Shown piece after piece: positions 55,257-63,112 of a DNA stretch of 64,000 nucleotides. Position 1 is the stretch's first letter, and every line of letters begins with the position of its first letter. The notes under the pieces are model-generated. The model made no database searches. It saw only the letters and a list, made by a program, of their open reading frames with translations, and had not been told where the DNA came from. A program made the translations under genes and the position numbers. The DNA is taken from positions 1-64,000 of the forward strand of contig NZ_BDBY01000158.1 in NCBI RefSeq assembly GCF_001613225.1, in the 5' to 3' direction. The stretch comes from Nocardia pseudovaccinii NBRC 100343. GTDB taxonomy: Bacteria; Actinomycetota; Actinomycetes; Mycobacteriales; Mycobacteriaceae.

Positions 55257-55262
55257 TAATAT
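55257..55262 (+). promoter_or_regulatory. -10 box of a leaderless IclR-gene promoter
   Basis: TAATAT ends 6 nt before the ATG at 55269, so transcription should begin at the A of the start codon. No ribosome site is present. The 5-bp inverted repeat CTATG-N6-CATAG (55267-55282) spans the start codon. Confidence 0.55.
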
Positions 55263-55268
55263 CGTTCT

Positions 55269-55970
55269 ATGAGACAGCATAGCGGTATCGGCGTCCTCGA
55301 CAAAGCGGTGTCAGTGTTATATGCCGTCGCGGAGCACCCATGCGGTCTCAACGAACTGTGCACCCGCACCGGACTGCCCCGGGCCACCGCCCATCGCCTG
55401 GCCGTCGGGCTCGAGGTGCACCGGCTGCTCGCCCGCGACAACAACGGTCTGTGGCGGCCCGGACCGGCGCTCGCCGAACTCGCCGCCGGGGCCACCGATC
55501 CACTGCACGAGGCCGCCGCGGCCATTCTCCCGCGCTTGCGCGAGATCACCGGCGAGAGCGTCCAGATCTACTGTCGAGACGGCAATGCGCGGGTCTGCAT
55601 CGCCGCCCTGGAACCGCCCGTCGGCCTGCGCGACACCGTGCCGATCGGGGCGCGCCTGCCGCTCACCGCCGGTTCGGCGGCCAAGGTGCTGGTCGCCTGG
55701 GCGGATCCGGAACTGCAGCGCATCATCCTGGCCGATGCGGTATTCGGTGAGCGGGCGCTGGCCGAGGTCCGCAAGCGCGGCTGGGCCCAGAGCGCCGCTG
55801 AGCGGGCCAGCGGTGTGGCCAGCGTCTCCGCACCCGTGCGTGACGCCGCGGGCCACGTCATCGCGGCGGTCTCGGTGTCGGGCCCGATCGATCGCATGGG
55901 CCGCAGACCGGGCGCCCGCTGGGCGGCCGACCTGGTCGCCGCCGCGGACGCACTCCACAAGAGGCTGTAA
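55269..55970 (+). CDS. ltbR: IclR-family regulator of leucine/amino acid genes (NdgR/LtbR-like)
   Basis: 233 aa. Winged HTH at residues ~8-60 (GLNELCTRTGLPRATAHRLA) and an IclR effector domain (ESVQIYCRDGNARVCIAALE, VASVSAPVRDAAGHVIAAVS). In Corynebacterium LtbR represses leuCD, in Streptomyces NdgR, and in M. tuberculosis Rv2989 has the same divergent position next to leuC. The promoter is leaderless (-10 at 55257-55262). Gene symbol taken from the Corynebacterium homologue by synteny and family. Confidence 0.82.
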   Translation: MRQHSGIGVLDKAVSVLYAVAEHPCGLNELCTRTGLPRATAHRLAVGLEVHRLLARDNNGLWRPGPALAELAAGATDPLHEAAAAILPRLREITGESVQIYCRDGNARVCIAALEPPVGLRDTVPIGARLPLTAGSAAKVLVAWADPELQRIILADAVFGERALAEVRKRGWAQSAAERASGVASVSAPVRDAAGHVIAAVSVSGPIDRMGRRPGARWAADLVAAADALHKRL

Positions 55971-56005
55971 CACGTTCTAGTTTCAAACCTCTAAGGTTGG
56001 TGCGC

Positions 56006-56506
56006 ATGGGAGTAAACCAACGGGCGCAGATCGTCATGTCCGACGCCGAGATTTCCGAATTCCTGCAGCGCAGCCGCATCGCGACGCTGGCCACCATCGG
56101 CCCGAACGGTGCGCCGCACCTGACCGCGATGTGGTACGCGCTCATCGGCGGCGAGATCTGGTTCGAGACCAAGGCCAAGTCGCAAAAGGCAGTCAACCTG
56201 GGCCGCGACCCCCGCGTGACCTGCATGGTCGAGGCAGGCCAGACCTACGACCAGTTGCGCGGCGTCTCGATCGAAGGCCACGCCGAGATCATCGATGATC
56301 CGGACAAACTCTTCGCCGTCGGCGTGAGCGTCTGGGAGCGCTACACCGGCCCCTACAGCGAAGAAGTCCGACCGCTCGTCGAGCAGATGCTCAACAAGCG
56401 CATAGCGGTCCGGGTAGTCCCGGATCGCCTCCGCAGCTGGGACCACCGCAAACTCGGCCTCCCCCAACTCCCCCTCGGCGGCACCACCGCCCAGCCCCTC
56501 GACTGA
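56006..56506 (+). CDS. PPOX-class flavin/F420-binding protein
   Basis: 166 aa from MGVNQRAQIVMSDAEISEFL; a TAAGGT -10-like hexamer lies 8 nt upstream (near-leaderless). Split-barrel fold of the pyridoxamine 5'-phosphate oxidase type: RIATLATIGPNGAPHLTAMW, then IWFETKAKSQKAVNLGRDPR. In M. tuberculosis this is Rv2991 of the F420-related PPOX group. A function with F420 as cofactor is plausible, since fbiD lies nearby; the substrate is unknown. Confidence 0.82.
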   Translation: MGVNQRAQIVMSDAEISEFLQRSRIATLATIGPNGAPHLTAMWYALIGGEIWFETKAKSQKAVNLGRDPRVTCMVEAGQTYDQLRGVSIEGHAEIIDDPDKLFAVGVSVWERYTGPYSEEVRPLVEQMLNKRIAVRVVPDRLRSWDHRKLGLPQLPLGGTTAQPLD

Positions 56507-56637
56507 TCGCGCCACGCGGGCAAAATCCGCCTGACACGCCGGGTGCGGCACAGTAGCGTCAACCCTGATCGACCCGAATCGGCAGCGCGGCGACGCCCCA
56601 TTGGCGCGCCACCCGGCCGCGACGACGAGGAGCAGAC

Positions 56638-56832
56638 ATGGCGGAAGCAGACAGTTCCAACGGCAAGGCGGCACCGAGCACCGAAGACGTCAAACGCAAG
56701 TTCAAGGAAGCCCTGGAGCGCAAGAACCAGCACCACGCCAAGTCGAACGACCACCTCGACGGCCGATCCAAGGCAACCTCCCCCCACGGCAACGCCAGCC
56801 ACAAGCGAGAGTTCCGCCGCAAGAGCGGATAG
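56638..56832 (+). CDS. DUF5302 domain protein
   Basis: 64 aa, hydrophilic, no signal or helix of membrane type: MAEADSSNGKAAPSTEDVKR then KFKEALERKNQHHAKSNDHL, ending KREFRRKSG. This short Lys/His/Ser-rich sequence is the actinobacterial DUF5302 family (function unknown). GAGGAGC precedes the ATG and a canonical terminator follows the stop. Confidence 0.82.
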   Translation: MAEADSSNGKAAPSTEDVKRKFKEALERKNQHHAKSNDHLDGRSKATSPHGNASHKREFRRKSG

Positions 56833-56842
56833 GCCCACCGCC

Positions 56843-56875
56843 AAGGCCCTCCAGCGAACCGCTGGAGGGCCTTTT
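56843..56875 (+). terminator. Intrinsic terminator after the DUF5302 gene
   Basis: 13-bp perfect stem (AAGGCCCTCCAGC / GCTGGAGGGCCTT) with a GAACC loop, ending in TTTT, 10 nt after the stop. Confidence 0.9.
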
Positions 56876-57107
56876 GGTACCCCGAAACTCGCCTCCAACT
56901 CGGCCAACTCCGCTAATCCGGCCACTCGGGTGACCGGCGCATAGGGCATGGGACATCGATCGCGTGCCCGCACCAGGGCAACGCCCAACAGATCCCCAGC
57001 GCGGTCCGCGTGAGTGCGGACGACCAAACAGTGACATGCACGACAAAGCGCCCCGCACCACAAAGGAAACAGCGCACCCATACCAAACGGCACCCCGACC
57101 CGCTGTT

Positions 57108-57186
57108 CCGGGGCAAAGCCCCCGGCCAGACTCGGGGGTCCGGGGGCAAAGCCCCCGGGTGGGGGTGTGGGGGTTTCACCCCCACA
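57108..57186. repeat. Cluster of GC-rich intergenic hairpins
   Basis: Two near-identical elements with the pattern CCGGGG(G)CAAAGCCCCCGG at 57108-57125 and 57140-57158, then a TGTGGGGGT-TTC-ACCCCCACA hairpin at 57166-57186. Palindromes of the CCGGGGGC-N-GCCCCCGG type are common between genes in streptomycetes and nocardiae. Confidence 0.65.
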
Positions 57187-57205
57187 AGACAATGCGAAGC
57201 AGAAA

Positions 57206-57236
57206 AAGGCTCATGCTCTCCATGAGCATGAGCCTT
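57206..57236 (-). terminator. Intrinsic terminator for the tRNA transcript
   Basis: Perfect 13-bp stem (AAGGCTCATGCTC) with a 5-nt loop. On the minus strand the stem ends in a run of T, 10 nt past the tRNA-Glu 3' end. Confidence 0.88.
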
Positions 57237-57246
57237 CCATTCTGCG

Positions 57247-57319
57247 TAGCCCCGACGGGATTCGAACCCGCGCTACCGCCTTGAGAGGGCGGCGTCCTAG
57301 GCCGCTAGACGACGGGGCC
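57247..57319 (-). tRNA. tRNA-Glu (CTC)
   Basis: 73 nt. 5' acceptor GGCCCCG, D-arm GTCTAG, anticodon stem CCGCC/GGCGG with loop CTCTCAA (anticodon CTC, on the plus strand at 57283-57285), T-loop TTCGAAT, 3' acceptor CGGGGCT plus discriminator A. Acceptor pair 1-72 is G-U, as in mycobacterial tRNA-Glu. CCA is not encoded. Confidence 0.96.
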
Positions 57320-57472
57320 AGGACTCGATCCCCACATTTCAGTGGGTGACCTTTCCGGTTGATCTTTCGATCAGTGGAAGCTCGGCTAGCTTAGCTGACC
57401 GAAGCTCGGCGACCAAATCGCCGGATGCTGAACAACTTTCGGTCGCGCGCCGAGAGAAGAACAACATTTCCG

Positions 57473-57544
57473 CTGGGGTACCAGGACTCGAACCTAGAAT
57501 GGCTGAACCAGAATCAGCTGTGTTGCCAATTACACCATACCCCA
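57473..57544 (-). tRNA. tRNA-Gln (CTG)
   Basis: 72 nt. 5' acceptor TGGGGTA, anticodon stem GCTGA/TCAGC with loop TTCTGGT (anticodon CTG), T-loop TTCGAGT, 3' acceptor TACCCCA plus discriminator G. It lies between gltX and tRNA-Glu on the same strand, an order conserved in mycobacteria. Confidence 0.96.
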
Positions 57545-57678
57545 ATGACCAGGACGTTCGGCCTCGTGTCCGGCTGACCCGAGGCCCTGTTCCGAGCCGA
57601 GAAGTAGAGTACCAAACCGCATACGGTCTACTACAAATCGGCTGGTCAACGCCCTATTTTTCGGTCAAAGGCGGATTT

Positions 57679-59151
57679 TCAGGCCGGTGCCGTCCAGTCC
57701 CGCGCCGAGCGCAGCCGAGCCAGGCTCGTCTCGCGGCCGAGCAGCTCCAGCGATTCGTACAGCGGCGGGCTGATATGCGAACCCGTCACTGCCACTCGCA
57801 CTGGTGCGAACGCCTTACGCGGTTTGAGCCCCAGATCATCGATGAGCGCGGTTTTGAGCGCATCCTCGATAGCGGGAGTGGTCCAAACCGTCAGCGGCTC
57901 CAGCGCGGCAATGGCGGCGTCCAATACCGGGGCGGCTTCGGAACCGAGGTTCTTCGACCCCGCCGCCGGATCAATCGCGAACTCTTCCGCGGGCGCGAAC
58001 AAGAAACGCAGCAGATCCCACGCGTCGGACAACACCACGATCCGGGTTTGCACAAGTTCGGCGGCCGCGGCGAACAACTTGTCGTCGATGTCGGCACCGA
58101 TGTGGCCGTGTTCGGTGAGGAACTCACGCAAGCGGTGCGTGAAATCACCCGGCTCCAGCAATCGGATGTGTTCGGCGTTGAGCGCGTCCGCCTTCTTCTG
58201 ATCGAAACGGGCCGGATTCGAATTCACTTTCGAGATATCGAAGGCCGCCACCATCTCGGCCATCGAGAAAACATCGCGATCATCCGCGATGCCCCAGCCG
58301 AGTAGCGCCAGGTAATTCAGCAAACCCTCTGGGATGAATCCTCTATCCCGATGCACGAACAGATTCGACTCCGGATCGCGCTTGGACAACTTCTTGTTGC
58401 CCTGCCCCATCACGAACGGCAGATGACCGAACTCCGGAGTGAACTCCGCGACACCGATCCGGCGCATAGCCGCATAGAGCGCGATTTGACGCGGAGTGGA
58501 CGAGAGAATGTCCTCGCCGCGCAACACATGGGTGATCTTCATCAATGCGTCGTCGACCGGGTTAACCAGCGTATAGAGCGGATCGCCATTACCGCGAGTG
58601 AGTGCGAAATCGGGCACGGTACCCGCTTTGAAGGTGGTTTCGCCGCGCACGAGATCGTGCCAGGTGATGTCTTCGTCTGGCATTCGGAGCCGGATTACCG
58701 CCGGGCGTCCGGCGGCCCGATGGGCCTCGATCTCCTCGGGGGTGAGATCGCGGTCGTAGTTGTCGTAGCCGAGTTTCGGATCGCGGCCCGCAGCCCGATG
58801 GCGCTCCTCGACTTCCTCGGCGGTGGAGAAGGATTCGTACGCTTCACCGGCCGCCAGCAAATTCCGCACGACTTCCATATGCAGCTCGCGTCGCTGCGAT
58901 TGGCGATAGGGCGCATAGGGCCCGCCGACCTCCGGCCCCTCGTCCCAGGTGAGGCCGAGCCAGCGCAGTGCGTCCAGGATCGCACCGTATGATTCTTCGG
59001 AATCGCGTGCGGCATCGGTATCTTCGATGCGGAAGACGAACTTGCCGCCGGTGTGGCGGGCGTACGCCCAGTTGAACAGCGCCGTCCGGACCAGGCCGAC
59101 ATGCGGCGTTCCGGTCGGTGACGGGCAGAAGCGGACCCGTACTTCAGTCAT
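57679..59151 (-). CDS. gltX: Glutamyl-tRNA synthetase
   Basis: 490 aa from [20 protein letters not shown]. The HIGH motif is PHVG (His17) and the KMSKS motif is KKLSKRD (about 250); the class I Rossmann domain and C-terminal anticodon domain complete it. Both its tRNA partners (tRNA-Glu and tRNA-Gln) follow directly downstream. In actinobacteria the enzyme commonly also charges tRNA-Gln with Glu for GatCAB amidation; that is known biology, not visible here. An ATG 10 codons upstream is less conserved. Confidence 0.96.
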   Translation of the reverse strand: MTEVRVRFCPSPTGTPHVGLVRTALFNWAYARHTGGKFVFRIEDTDAARDSEESYGAILDALRWLGLTWDEGPEVGGPYAPYRQSQRRELHMEVVRNLLAAGEAYESFSTAEEVEERHRAAGRDPKLGYDNYDRDLTPEEIEAHRAAGRPAVIRLRMPDEDITWHDLVRGETTFKAGTVPDFALTRGNGDPLYTLVNPVDDALMKITHVLRGEDILSSTPRQIALYAAMRRIGVAEFTPEFGHLPFVMGQGNKKLSKRDPESNLFVHRDRGFIPEGLLNYLALLGWGIADDRDVFSMAEMVAAFDISKVNSNPARFDQKKADALNAEHIRLLEPGDFTHRLREFLTEHGHIGADIDDKLFAAAAELVQTRIVVLSDAWDLLRFLFAPAEEFAIDPAAGSKNLGSEAAPVLDAAIAALEPLTVWTTPAIEDALKTALIDDLGLKPRKAFAPVRVAVTGSHISPPLYESLELLGRETSLARLRSARDWTAPA

Positions 59152-59164
59152 GGCTCTCTTTCGA

Positions 59165-59938
59165 CTAACGCTTGGCGGCAACAGGATTGGTGAGGGTTCC
59201 GATGCCCTCGACGGTCACGGAGACGTTCTGCCCGGCCTGCAGCGGGCCGACACCCTCCGGGGTTCCGGTGAGCAGCACATCGCCGGGCAGCAGCGTCATC
59301 ACCGTGGTCACCCACTCGATGAACTTCGAAATATCGTGCAGCAGAAGCGAAGTGCGACTGCGCTGGCGGACCTCGCCGTCGACTTCGGTGACGATCTCCA
59401 GATCCGAAGGGTCGAGCGAGGTTTCGATCCACGGGCCGAGCGGGCAGAAGGTGTCGTAGCCCTTGCCCCGGGTCCACTGGCCGTCGTGCTTCTGTTGATC
59501 GCGCGCGGTCACATCGTTGGCGACGGTGTAACCGAGCACTACGTCGAGTGCGCGGGCGGCGGGCACGTCCTTGCACGGACGGCCGATGACGATCGCGAGC
59601 TCGCCCTCGTAGTCGACCTGGGATGAGCTGGGCGGCAATACGATCGACGCGTTCGGGCCGATGATCGAGGTGCTCGGCTTCATGAAGATCACCGGATCCG
59701 CCGGTGCGACCCCGCCCATTTCGGCCGCGTGCGCGGCGTAGTTCTTGCCGATGCAGACCACCTTGCTGGCCAGAATCGGCGCGAGCAGGCGCACATCGGC
59801 CAGCGGCCAACTCCGCCCGGTGAATGTCGGAGTACCGAACGGATGTTCCGCGATCTCCTTGGCGACGCTCTCGCTCCCCTCCCCTTCAATGCTGACGAAA
59901 GCGACTCCATCGGGACTGGCGATTCGACCTAGACGCAT
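59165..59938 (-). CDS. Fumarylacetoacetate hydrolase family protein
   Basis: 257 aa from [23 protein letters not shown]-fold motifs: [41 protein letters not shown] and [10 protein letters not shown], with the metal ligands Glu-Glu-Asp. In M. tuberculosis Rv2993c is the homologue at the same position. Members cleave C-C bonds or decarboxylate ketoacids. The start has a leaderless -10. The gltX start lies 13 nt beyond its stop. Confidence 0.85.
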   Translation of the reverse strand: MRLGRIASPDGVAFVSIEGEGSESVAKEIAEHPFGTPTFTGRSWPLADVRLLAPILASKVVCIGKNYAAHAAEMGGVAPADPVIFMKPSTSIIGPNASIVLPPSSSQVDYEGELAIVIGRPCKDVPAARALDVVLGYTVANDVTARDQQKHDGQWTRGKGYDTFCPLGPWIETSLDPSDLEIVTEVDGEVRQRSRTSLLLHDISKFIEWVTTVMTLLPGDVLLTGTPEGVGPLQAGQNVSVTVEGIGTLTNPVAAKR

Positions 59939-59945
59939 GCACCGC

Positions 59946-59951
59946 AGTCTA
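59946..59951 (-). promoter_or_regulatory. -10 box, leaderless FAH-gene promoter
   Basis: On the minus strand TAGACT is followed by 7 nt and then the ATG at 59938. No ribosome site is present. Confidence 0.55.
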
Positions 59952-60148
59952 TCGACCGCCCTCGACCTGCTCGAACGCGCCCGACCGAGCGGTCCGGAAC
60001 CGCGCGCGGCGACGGGTGCGACGGCTCGCGATGTGAGCAGTTCGACAGAACCACAGCGGAATCCGCTTGCCCACTGGGTGTACGGTGAGACGCGATGTTC
60101 ACACAATGAGAACTACTTCCCATATTTTGAGATTCCGAGGTGAGGCCG

Positions 60149-61330
60149 ATGGCTACGACCGTGACGCAGATGCACGACGTCCGACGGTGGTCCATGCTCG
60201 GCCTCGGCGTGTTCGCACAGGCCTCCAGCGCCGTCTTCATCCACGGGGTTCCATTTCTATTGCCCGCGCTGACGGCCGGTGGCATGCCGCTGGCTACCGC
60301 GGGTCTGCTCGTGGCCATGCCGACGGTCGGCCTAGTTTGCACGCTGATCGCCTGGGGATATGTCGTGGACCGGATCGGTGAGCACAAGGTGCTGGTCGGC
60401 GGACCGCTGCTGATGTTCGGCGCGGGCATCGCGGCGGCTACCGTCACCGATCACGTACTGCTCGGCGCATTGCTGTTCCTGGGCGGCGTCGGCGCGGCGA
60501 GTACCAACGGGGCAAGCGGCCGGGTGATCGTCGGCTGGTTTCCGCCGCAGCGACGCGGACTGGCCATGGGTATTCGACAGACCGCACAGCCCATCGGCGT
60601 CGGCATCGGCGCGCTCAGCATTCCGGCCGTCGCGGCCGCGCACGGGGTCTCCACGGCTGTTCTGGTGCCCGCGGTAATGGCGGGCGTCGCCGCGCTGGGC
60701 TGCCTGATCGGGATCGTCGATCCACCACGACCCGCGGGCGCGGCGGCGGATCGAGCCAACCCGTATCGCGGTGATTCAACGCTGTGGCGCATCCATGCGG
60801 TGTCGGTGCTGCTGTGCATTCCCCAAGGGACCGTATGGACTTTCGCATTATTGTGGTTGCACAGTGACGTCGGCTGGTCGCTGCCCGTGGCGGGCGCTCT
60901 GGTGACCGGAACCCAATTCCTCGGCGCCATAGGACGAATCGGGGCTGGCGCGTGGTCCGATCGCGTCGGCAGCCGACTGGGACCGCTGCGCACCGTCGCC
61001 ATCGCCGCCGTAATCTCTATGGCCGCCTTGGCTTCGGCCGCGTGGACGCACGCGTGGTGGGCCGCGATTCCGCTGCTGATCGCCGCATCGGTCATCACGG
61101 TCTCCGATAACGGTCTAGCCTTTACCGCGGTCGCCGAAATCGCCGGACCGTTCTGGAGTGGACGTGGACTCGGCATCCAGAACACCGGCCAGAACCTCGC
61201 AATGGCCGCCATACCACCGGTTTTCGGCGCGCTGATCACCGCCAGCGGTTTCCCCGCGGCATATCTGCTGGCCGCCATGCTGGCGATGGCGGCGGTTCCG
61301 TTGGTCCCCGCTGGCCGACGATCTGCATAA
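60149..61330 (+). CDS. MFS transporter
   Basis: 393 aa from MATTVTQMHDVRRWSMLGLG; GAGGTGAGG lies just upstream. Twelve membrane segments are visible, with YVVDRIGEHKVLVGGPLL (loop 2-3 signature) and the motif-like GAWSDRVGSRLGPL in the second half. The homologue in M. tuberculosis is Rv2994. Substrate unknown; no neighbouring regulator or biosynthesis gene suggests one. Confidence 0.85.
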   Translation: MATTVTQMHDVRRWSMLGLGVFAQASSAVFIHGVPFLLPALTAGGMPLATAGLLVAMPTVGLVCTLIAWGYVVDRIGEHKVLVGGPLLMFGAGIAAATVTDHVLLGALLFLGGVGAASTNGASGRVIVGWFPPQRRGLAMGIRQTAQPIGVGIGALSIPAVAAAHGVSTAVLVPAVMAGVAALGCLIGIVDPPRPAGAAADRANPYRGDSTLWRIHAVSVLLCIPQGTVWTFALLWLHSDVGWSLPVAGALVTGTQFLGAIGRIGAGAWSDRVGSRLGPLRTVAIAAVISMAALASAAWTHAWWAAIPLLIAASVITVSDNGLAFTAVAEIAGPFWSGRGLGIQNTGQNLAMAAIPPVFGALITASGFPAAYLLAAMLAMAAVPLVPAGRRSA

Positions 61331-61347
61331 CTGCCCCTTAGGAATTC

Positions 61348-61376
61348 GCGCCCGCTCCGGTCGCCGGGGCGGGCGC
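61348..61376 (+). terminator. Hairpin terminator after the MFS gene
   Basis: 13-bp stem (GCGCCCGC outer arm; one G-U pair) with a TCG loop, 17 nt after the stop. Confidence 0.7.
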
Positions 61377-61576
61377 GATGCATGTGCGTCGGGCGCCTCC
61401 GGAGGGAATCACGGATTCAGATCGCGCTGCGGCGCAGGATCGAAGCCGATCCGAGGAGACGTTGTCCGCCCGATCTTCGACTGAACGGCGCCGAAACCTG
61501 GCCGGTCGTAGCGATAGGCGCCGTCCCCTAGGCCAAGCAATGGATTCACACCTCCAACCCGCGATGTAAATCCAGC

Positions 61577-61607
61577 CTTGACAAGGTCGCGGTTGTCAAG
61601 TCAGGCT
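61577..61607 (+). promoter_or_regulatory. Promoter with palindromic operator for the HTH gene
   Basis: A perfect 8-bp inverted repeat CTTGACAA-N8-TTGTCAAG (61577-61600) contains a perfect -35 TTGACA (61578-61583). With an 18-bp spacer the -10 would be CAGGCT (61602-61607), and the ATG at 61614 follows 6 nt later (leaderless). Binding of a dimer to the palindrome would block the promoter, so autoregulation by the downstream HTH protein is a fair guess. Confidence 0.55.
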
Positions 61608-61613
61608 TTACAT

Positions 61614-62069
61614 ATGTCTGATGAACAGCAGCGCGTAGACCCGCAGGGCGAGCGGGCGATGCTCGGAAAGTTGTTGTCCGCCAATGCGGAACTGGTCGTG
61701 GGTGTGCTGGGCCCGGAGGAGGGCAGGCCCAGCGTGCCGGTGCTCGCCGCGCTCACGGCGACCCGAAATCTCAGTCGACTCGTGGACGACATCCTGCACA
61801 CCCTGGCCCGGCAGGCCCGCGAAGAAGGCCACACCTGGGCCGAAATCGGCGATCTCCTCGGCACCTCCCGCCAAGCGGCATTCCAACGCTTCAGCGGCCC
61901 GATGCCCCCGATGGGCGCGTTCCCCACACCCCCGATGCCGCCCAACCCTCCCGTTCCCCCGACACCACCCGGATTCCCCACCCCGCCGCACATGCCCATG
62001 CCACCCAGCCCGCCCCCGATGCCCACCCCACCCGACATGCCGAAGCCTCCGACCCCACCGACCCGTTGA
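61614..62069 (+). CDS. Helix-turn-helix protein with polyproline tail
   Basis: 151 aa. N-terminal ~90 residues contain a helix-turn-helix (HTWAEIGDLLGTSRQAAFQR; around 68-89) preceded by a helical region (LGKLLSANAELVVGVLGPEE). The last ~58 residues are almost only Pro, Met, Thr, Phe and Gly in short PP-containing repeats (MPPMGAFPTPPMPPNPPVPP...). Such runs need EF-P for translation. The ATG at 61614 is supported by the promoter; the frame opens earlier at 61578 but that part covers the -35 box. No named family. Likely a DNA-binding regulator of the downstream gene. Confidence 0.65.
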   Translation: MSDEQQRVDPQGERAMLGKLLSANAELVVGVLGPEEGRPSVPVLAALTATRNLSRLVDDILHTLARQAREEGHTWAEIGDLLGTSRQAAFQRFSGPMPPMGAFPTPPMPPNPPVPPTPPGFPTPPHMPMPPSPPPMPTPPDMPKPPTPPTR

Positions 62070-62110
62070 TCCCTGTTTCACCGAATCCCCTTACAACAAA
62101 GGAGATAATC

Positions 62111-62452
62111 GTGCCCCCAAGACTTCACCCCATACCCGCCCGACGCACCGACACCGCCGAGCCCCGCAGCATCGCTCAACTGGCAGCCGCCCAGCCTTTC
62201 AACCCGACGCACAAATCACAATCCACCGATGAGCAGCTGACCGAGCTAGGACCAGCGGTTGCCGAATCCGTCAGTGCGGCAGCCACTGTCGTCGAACAGC
62301 AGCGTCGAGCGGTCGCCGGTGCGGTGTTCGATGCCATCAAGCCGATCGCCGAGCCCGCGGCGCAAGTCCACGAGGGCATCGCGGTCGCCATCCACGGCTC
62401 GATTCGTGGCAGGGCCACGGCGGTCGGCAGCGCGCTGACCGAGCGCGGATAG
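62111..62452 (+). CDS. Partner gene of the HTH protein, unknown function
   Basis: 113 aa from GTG at 62111, with AAAGGAG 6 nt upstream, an excellent ribosome site. The N-terminus is Pro/Arg-rich (PPRLHPIPARRTDTAEPRSI); the rest is Ala/Glu/Val-rich and helical (AVAESVSAAATVVEQQRRAV, AQVHEGIAVAIHGSIRGRAT). No recognised domain. It lies 41 nt after the HTH gene and probably shares its transcript. The stop is 1 nt from the end of the convergent Uma2 gene. Confidence 0.55.
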   Translation: MPPRLHPIPARRTDTAEPRSIAQLAAAQPFNPTHKSQSTDEQLTELGPAVAESVSAAATVVEQQRRAVAGAVFDAIKPIAEPAAQVHEGIAVAIHGSIRGRATAVGSALTERG

Positions 62453-62453
62453 G

Positions 62454-63035
62454 TCAGATCTCGATCAAGGCGGCCGGATCGAAACTCACCCGAAACGGTG
62501 GATCGGCTCGGATCGCCGCGGTGAACACGGTTCCTGCCGTCACCGTTGGACGGGCGCGAAAGGCGCGGTCCGCGAGCAGCATTCGGTGAATCCGGACCTC
62601 CGGATGATGCTCGACTATCCAGTACTGCGGAATCTCGATGGCCGCGTACTCGCGAACTTTCCTGACCCGATCGGTGCGTTCGCTGCCGTCGCCCGGCGCA
62701 ACGATCTCCACGGCGAGCAGCACCTCCGTGCCGGAGAGCAGCCTGGGCGTTTCGGCGATAATCGCCGCCCGCGCAACATCTCTCGGGACCACGACGATAT
62801 CGGGTTTGCGAATGCCGCTGGGCGTGTTGACTTCCCAACCACCGCCGATACATACGTGCACGGCGGCCGCACCGGCCGCGATATCGATGAGCCGCCCGAG
62901 CCGCTGCACCACGAAATCGTGACGCGCACCGCCCGCGACCGCGATCAACCAGCCGTCCTCGAGCTCGAAACCCTTACCGCCGTCCGGTAAACGGTGCAGA
63001 TCCACATCGGTATACGGTCCCCGATGCTCGCTCAT
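62454..63035 (-). CDS. Uma2 family (DUF820) PD-(D/E)xK endonuclease-like protein
   Basis: 193 aa from MSEHRGPYTDVDLHRLPDGG. Catalytic-type residues in the order expected for the fold: Asp in IRKPDIVVVPRD, Glu in VLLAVEIVAPGD, and Lys in RVRKVREYAAIEIPQYWIVE. Uma2 proteins are widespread putative restriction-like nucleases of unknown role, often in mobile or defence islands. GAGGGAG precedes the ATG. It sits alone between the HTH pair and leuB, with no toxin-antitoxin partner recognised. Confidence 0.8.
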   Translation of the reverse strand: MSEHRGPYTDVDLHRLPDGGKGFELEDGWLIAVAGGARHDFVVQRLGRLIDIAAGAAAVHVCIGGGWEVNTPSGIRKPDIVVVPRDVARAAIIAETPRLLSGTEVLLAVEIVAPGDGSERTDRVRKVREYAAIEIPQYWIVEHHPEVRIHRMLLADRAFRARPTVTAGTVFTAAIRADPPFRVSFDPAALIEI

Positions 63036-63065
63036 CGGACTCCCTCGCGTTCCTGGAAGCCGAAA

Positions 63066-63097
63066 GGCCCGCACTCGAACTCGCTCGAGTGCGGCCC
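63066..63097 (-). terminator. Hairpin terminator after leuB
   Basis: 10-bp perfect stem around GCACTCGA / TCGAGTGC, with two further pairs past one mismatch, 15 nt past the leuB stop on the minus strand. Confidence 0.75.
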
Positions 63098-63112
63098 GTC
63101 GGGCAGAACAGG

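Larger units (their letters stand above)
56833..57246. other. Intergenic stretch with hairpins, no gene
   Basis: About 410 bp between the DUF5302 gene and tRNA-Glu. It holds the two terminators and the GC-rich hairpin cluster reported separately. No ORF in it has a plausible ribosome site or recognisable protein character. Confidence 0.6.

Noticed and set aside
56964..57284. 106-aa ORF ending in PTGFEPALPP
   Set aside because: The ending is the translated complement of the tRNA-Glu T-arm, a familiar false-gene signature.
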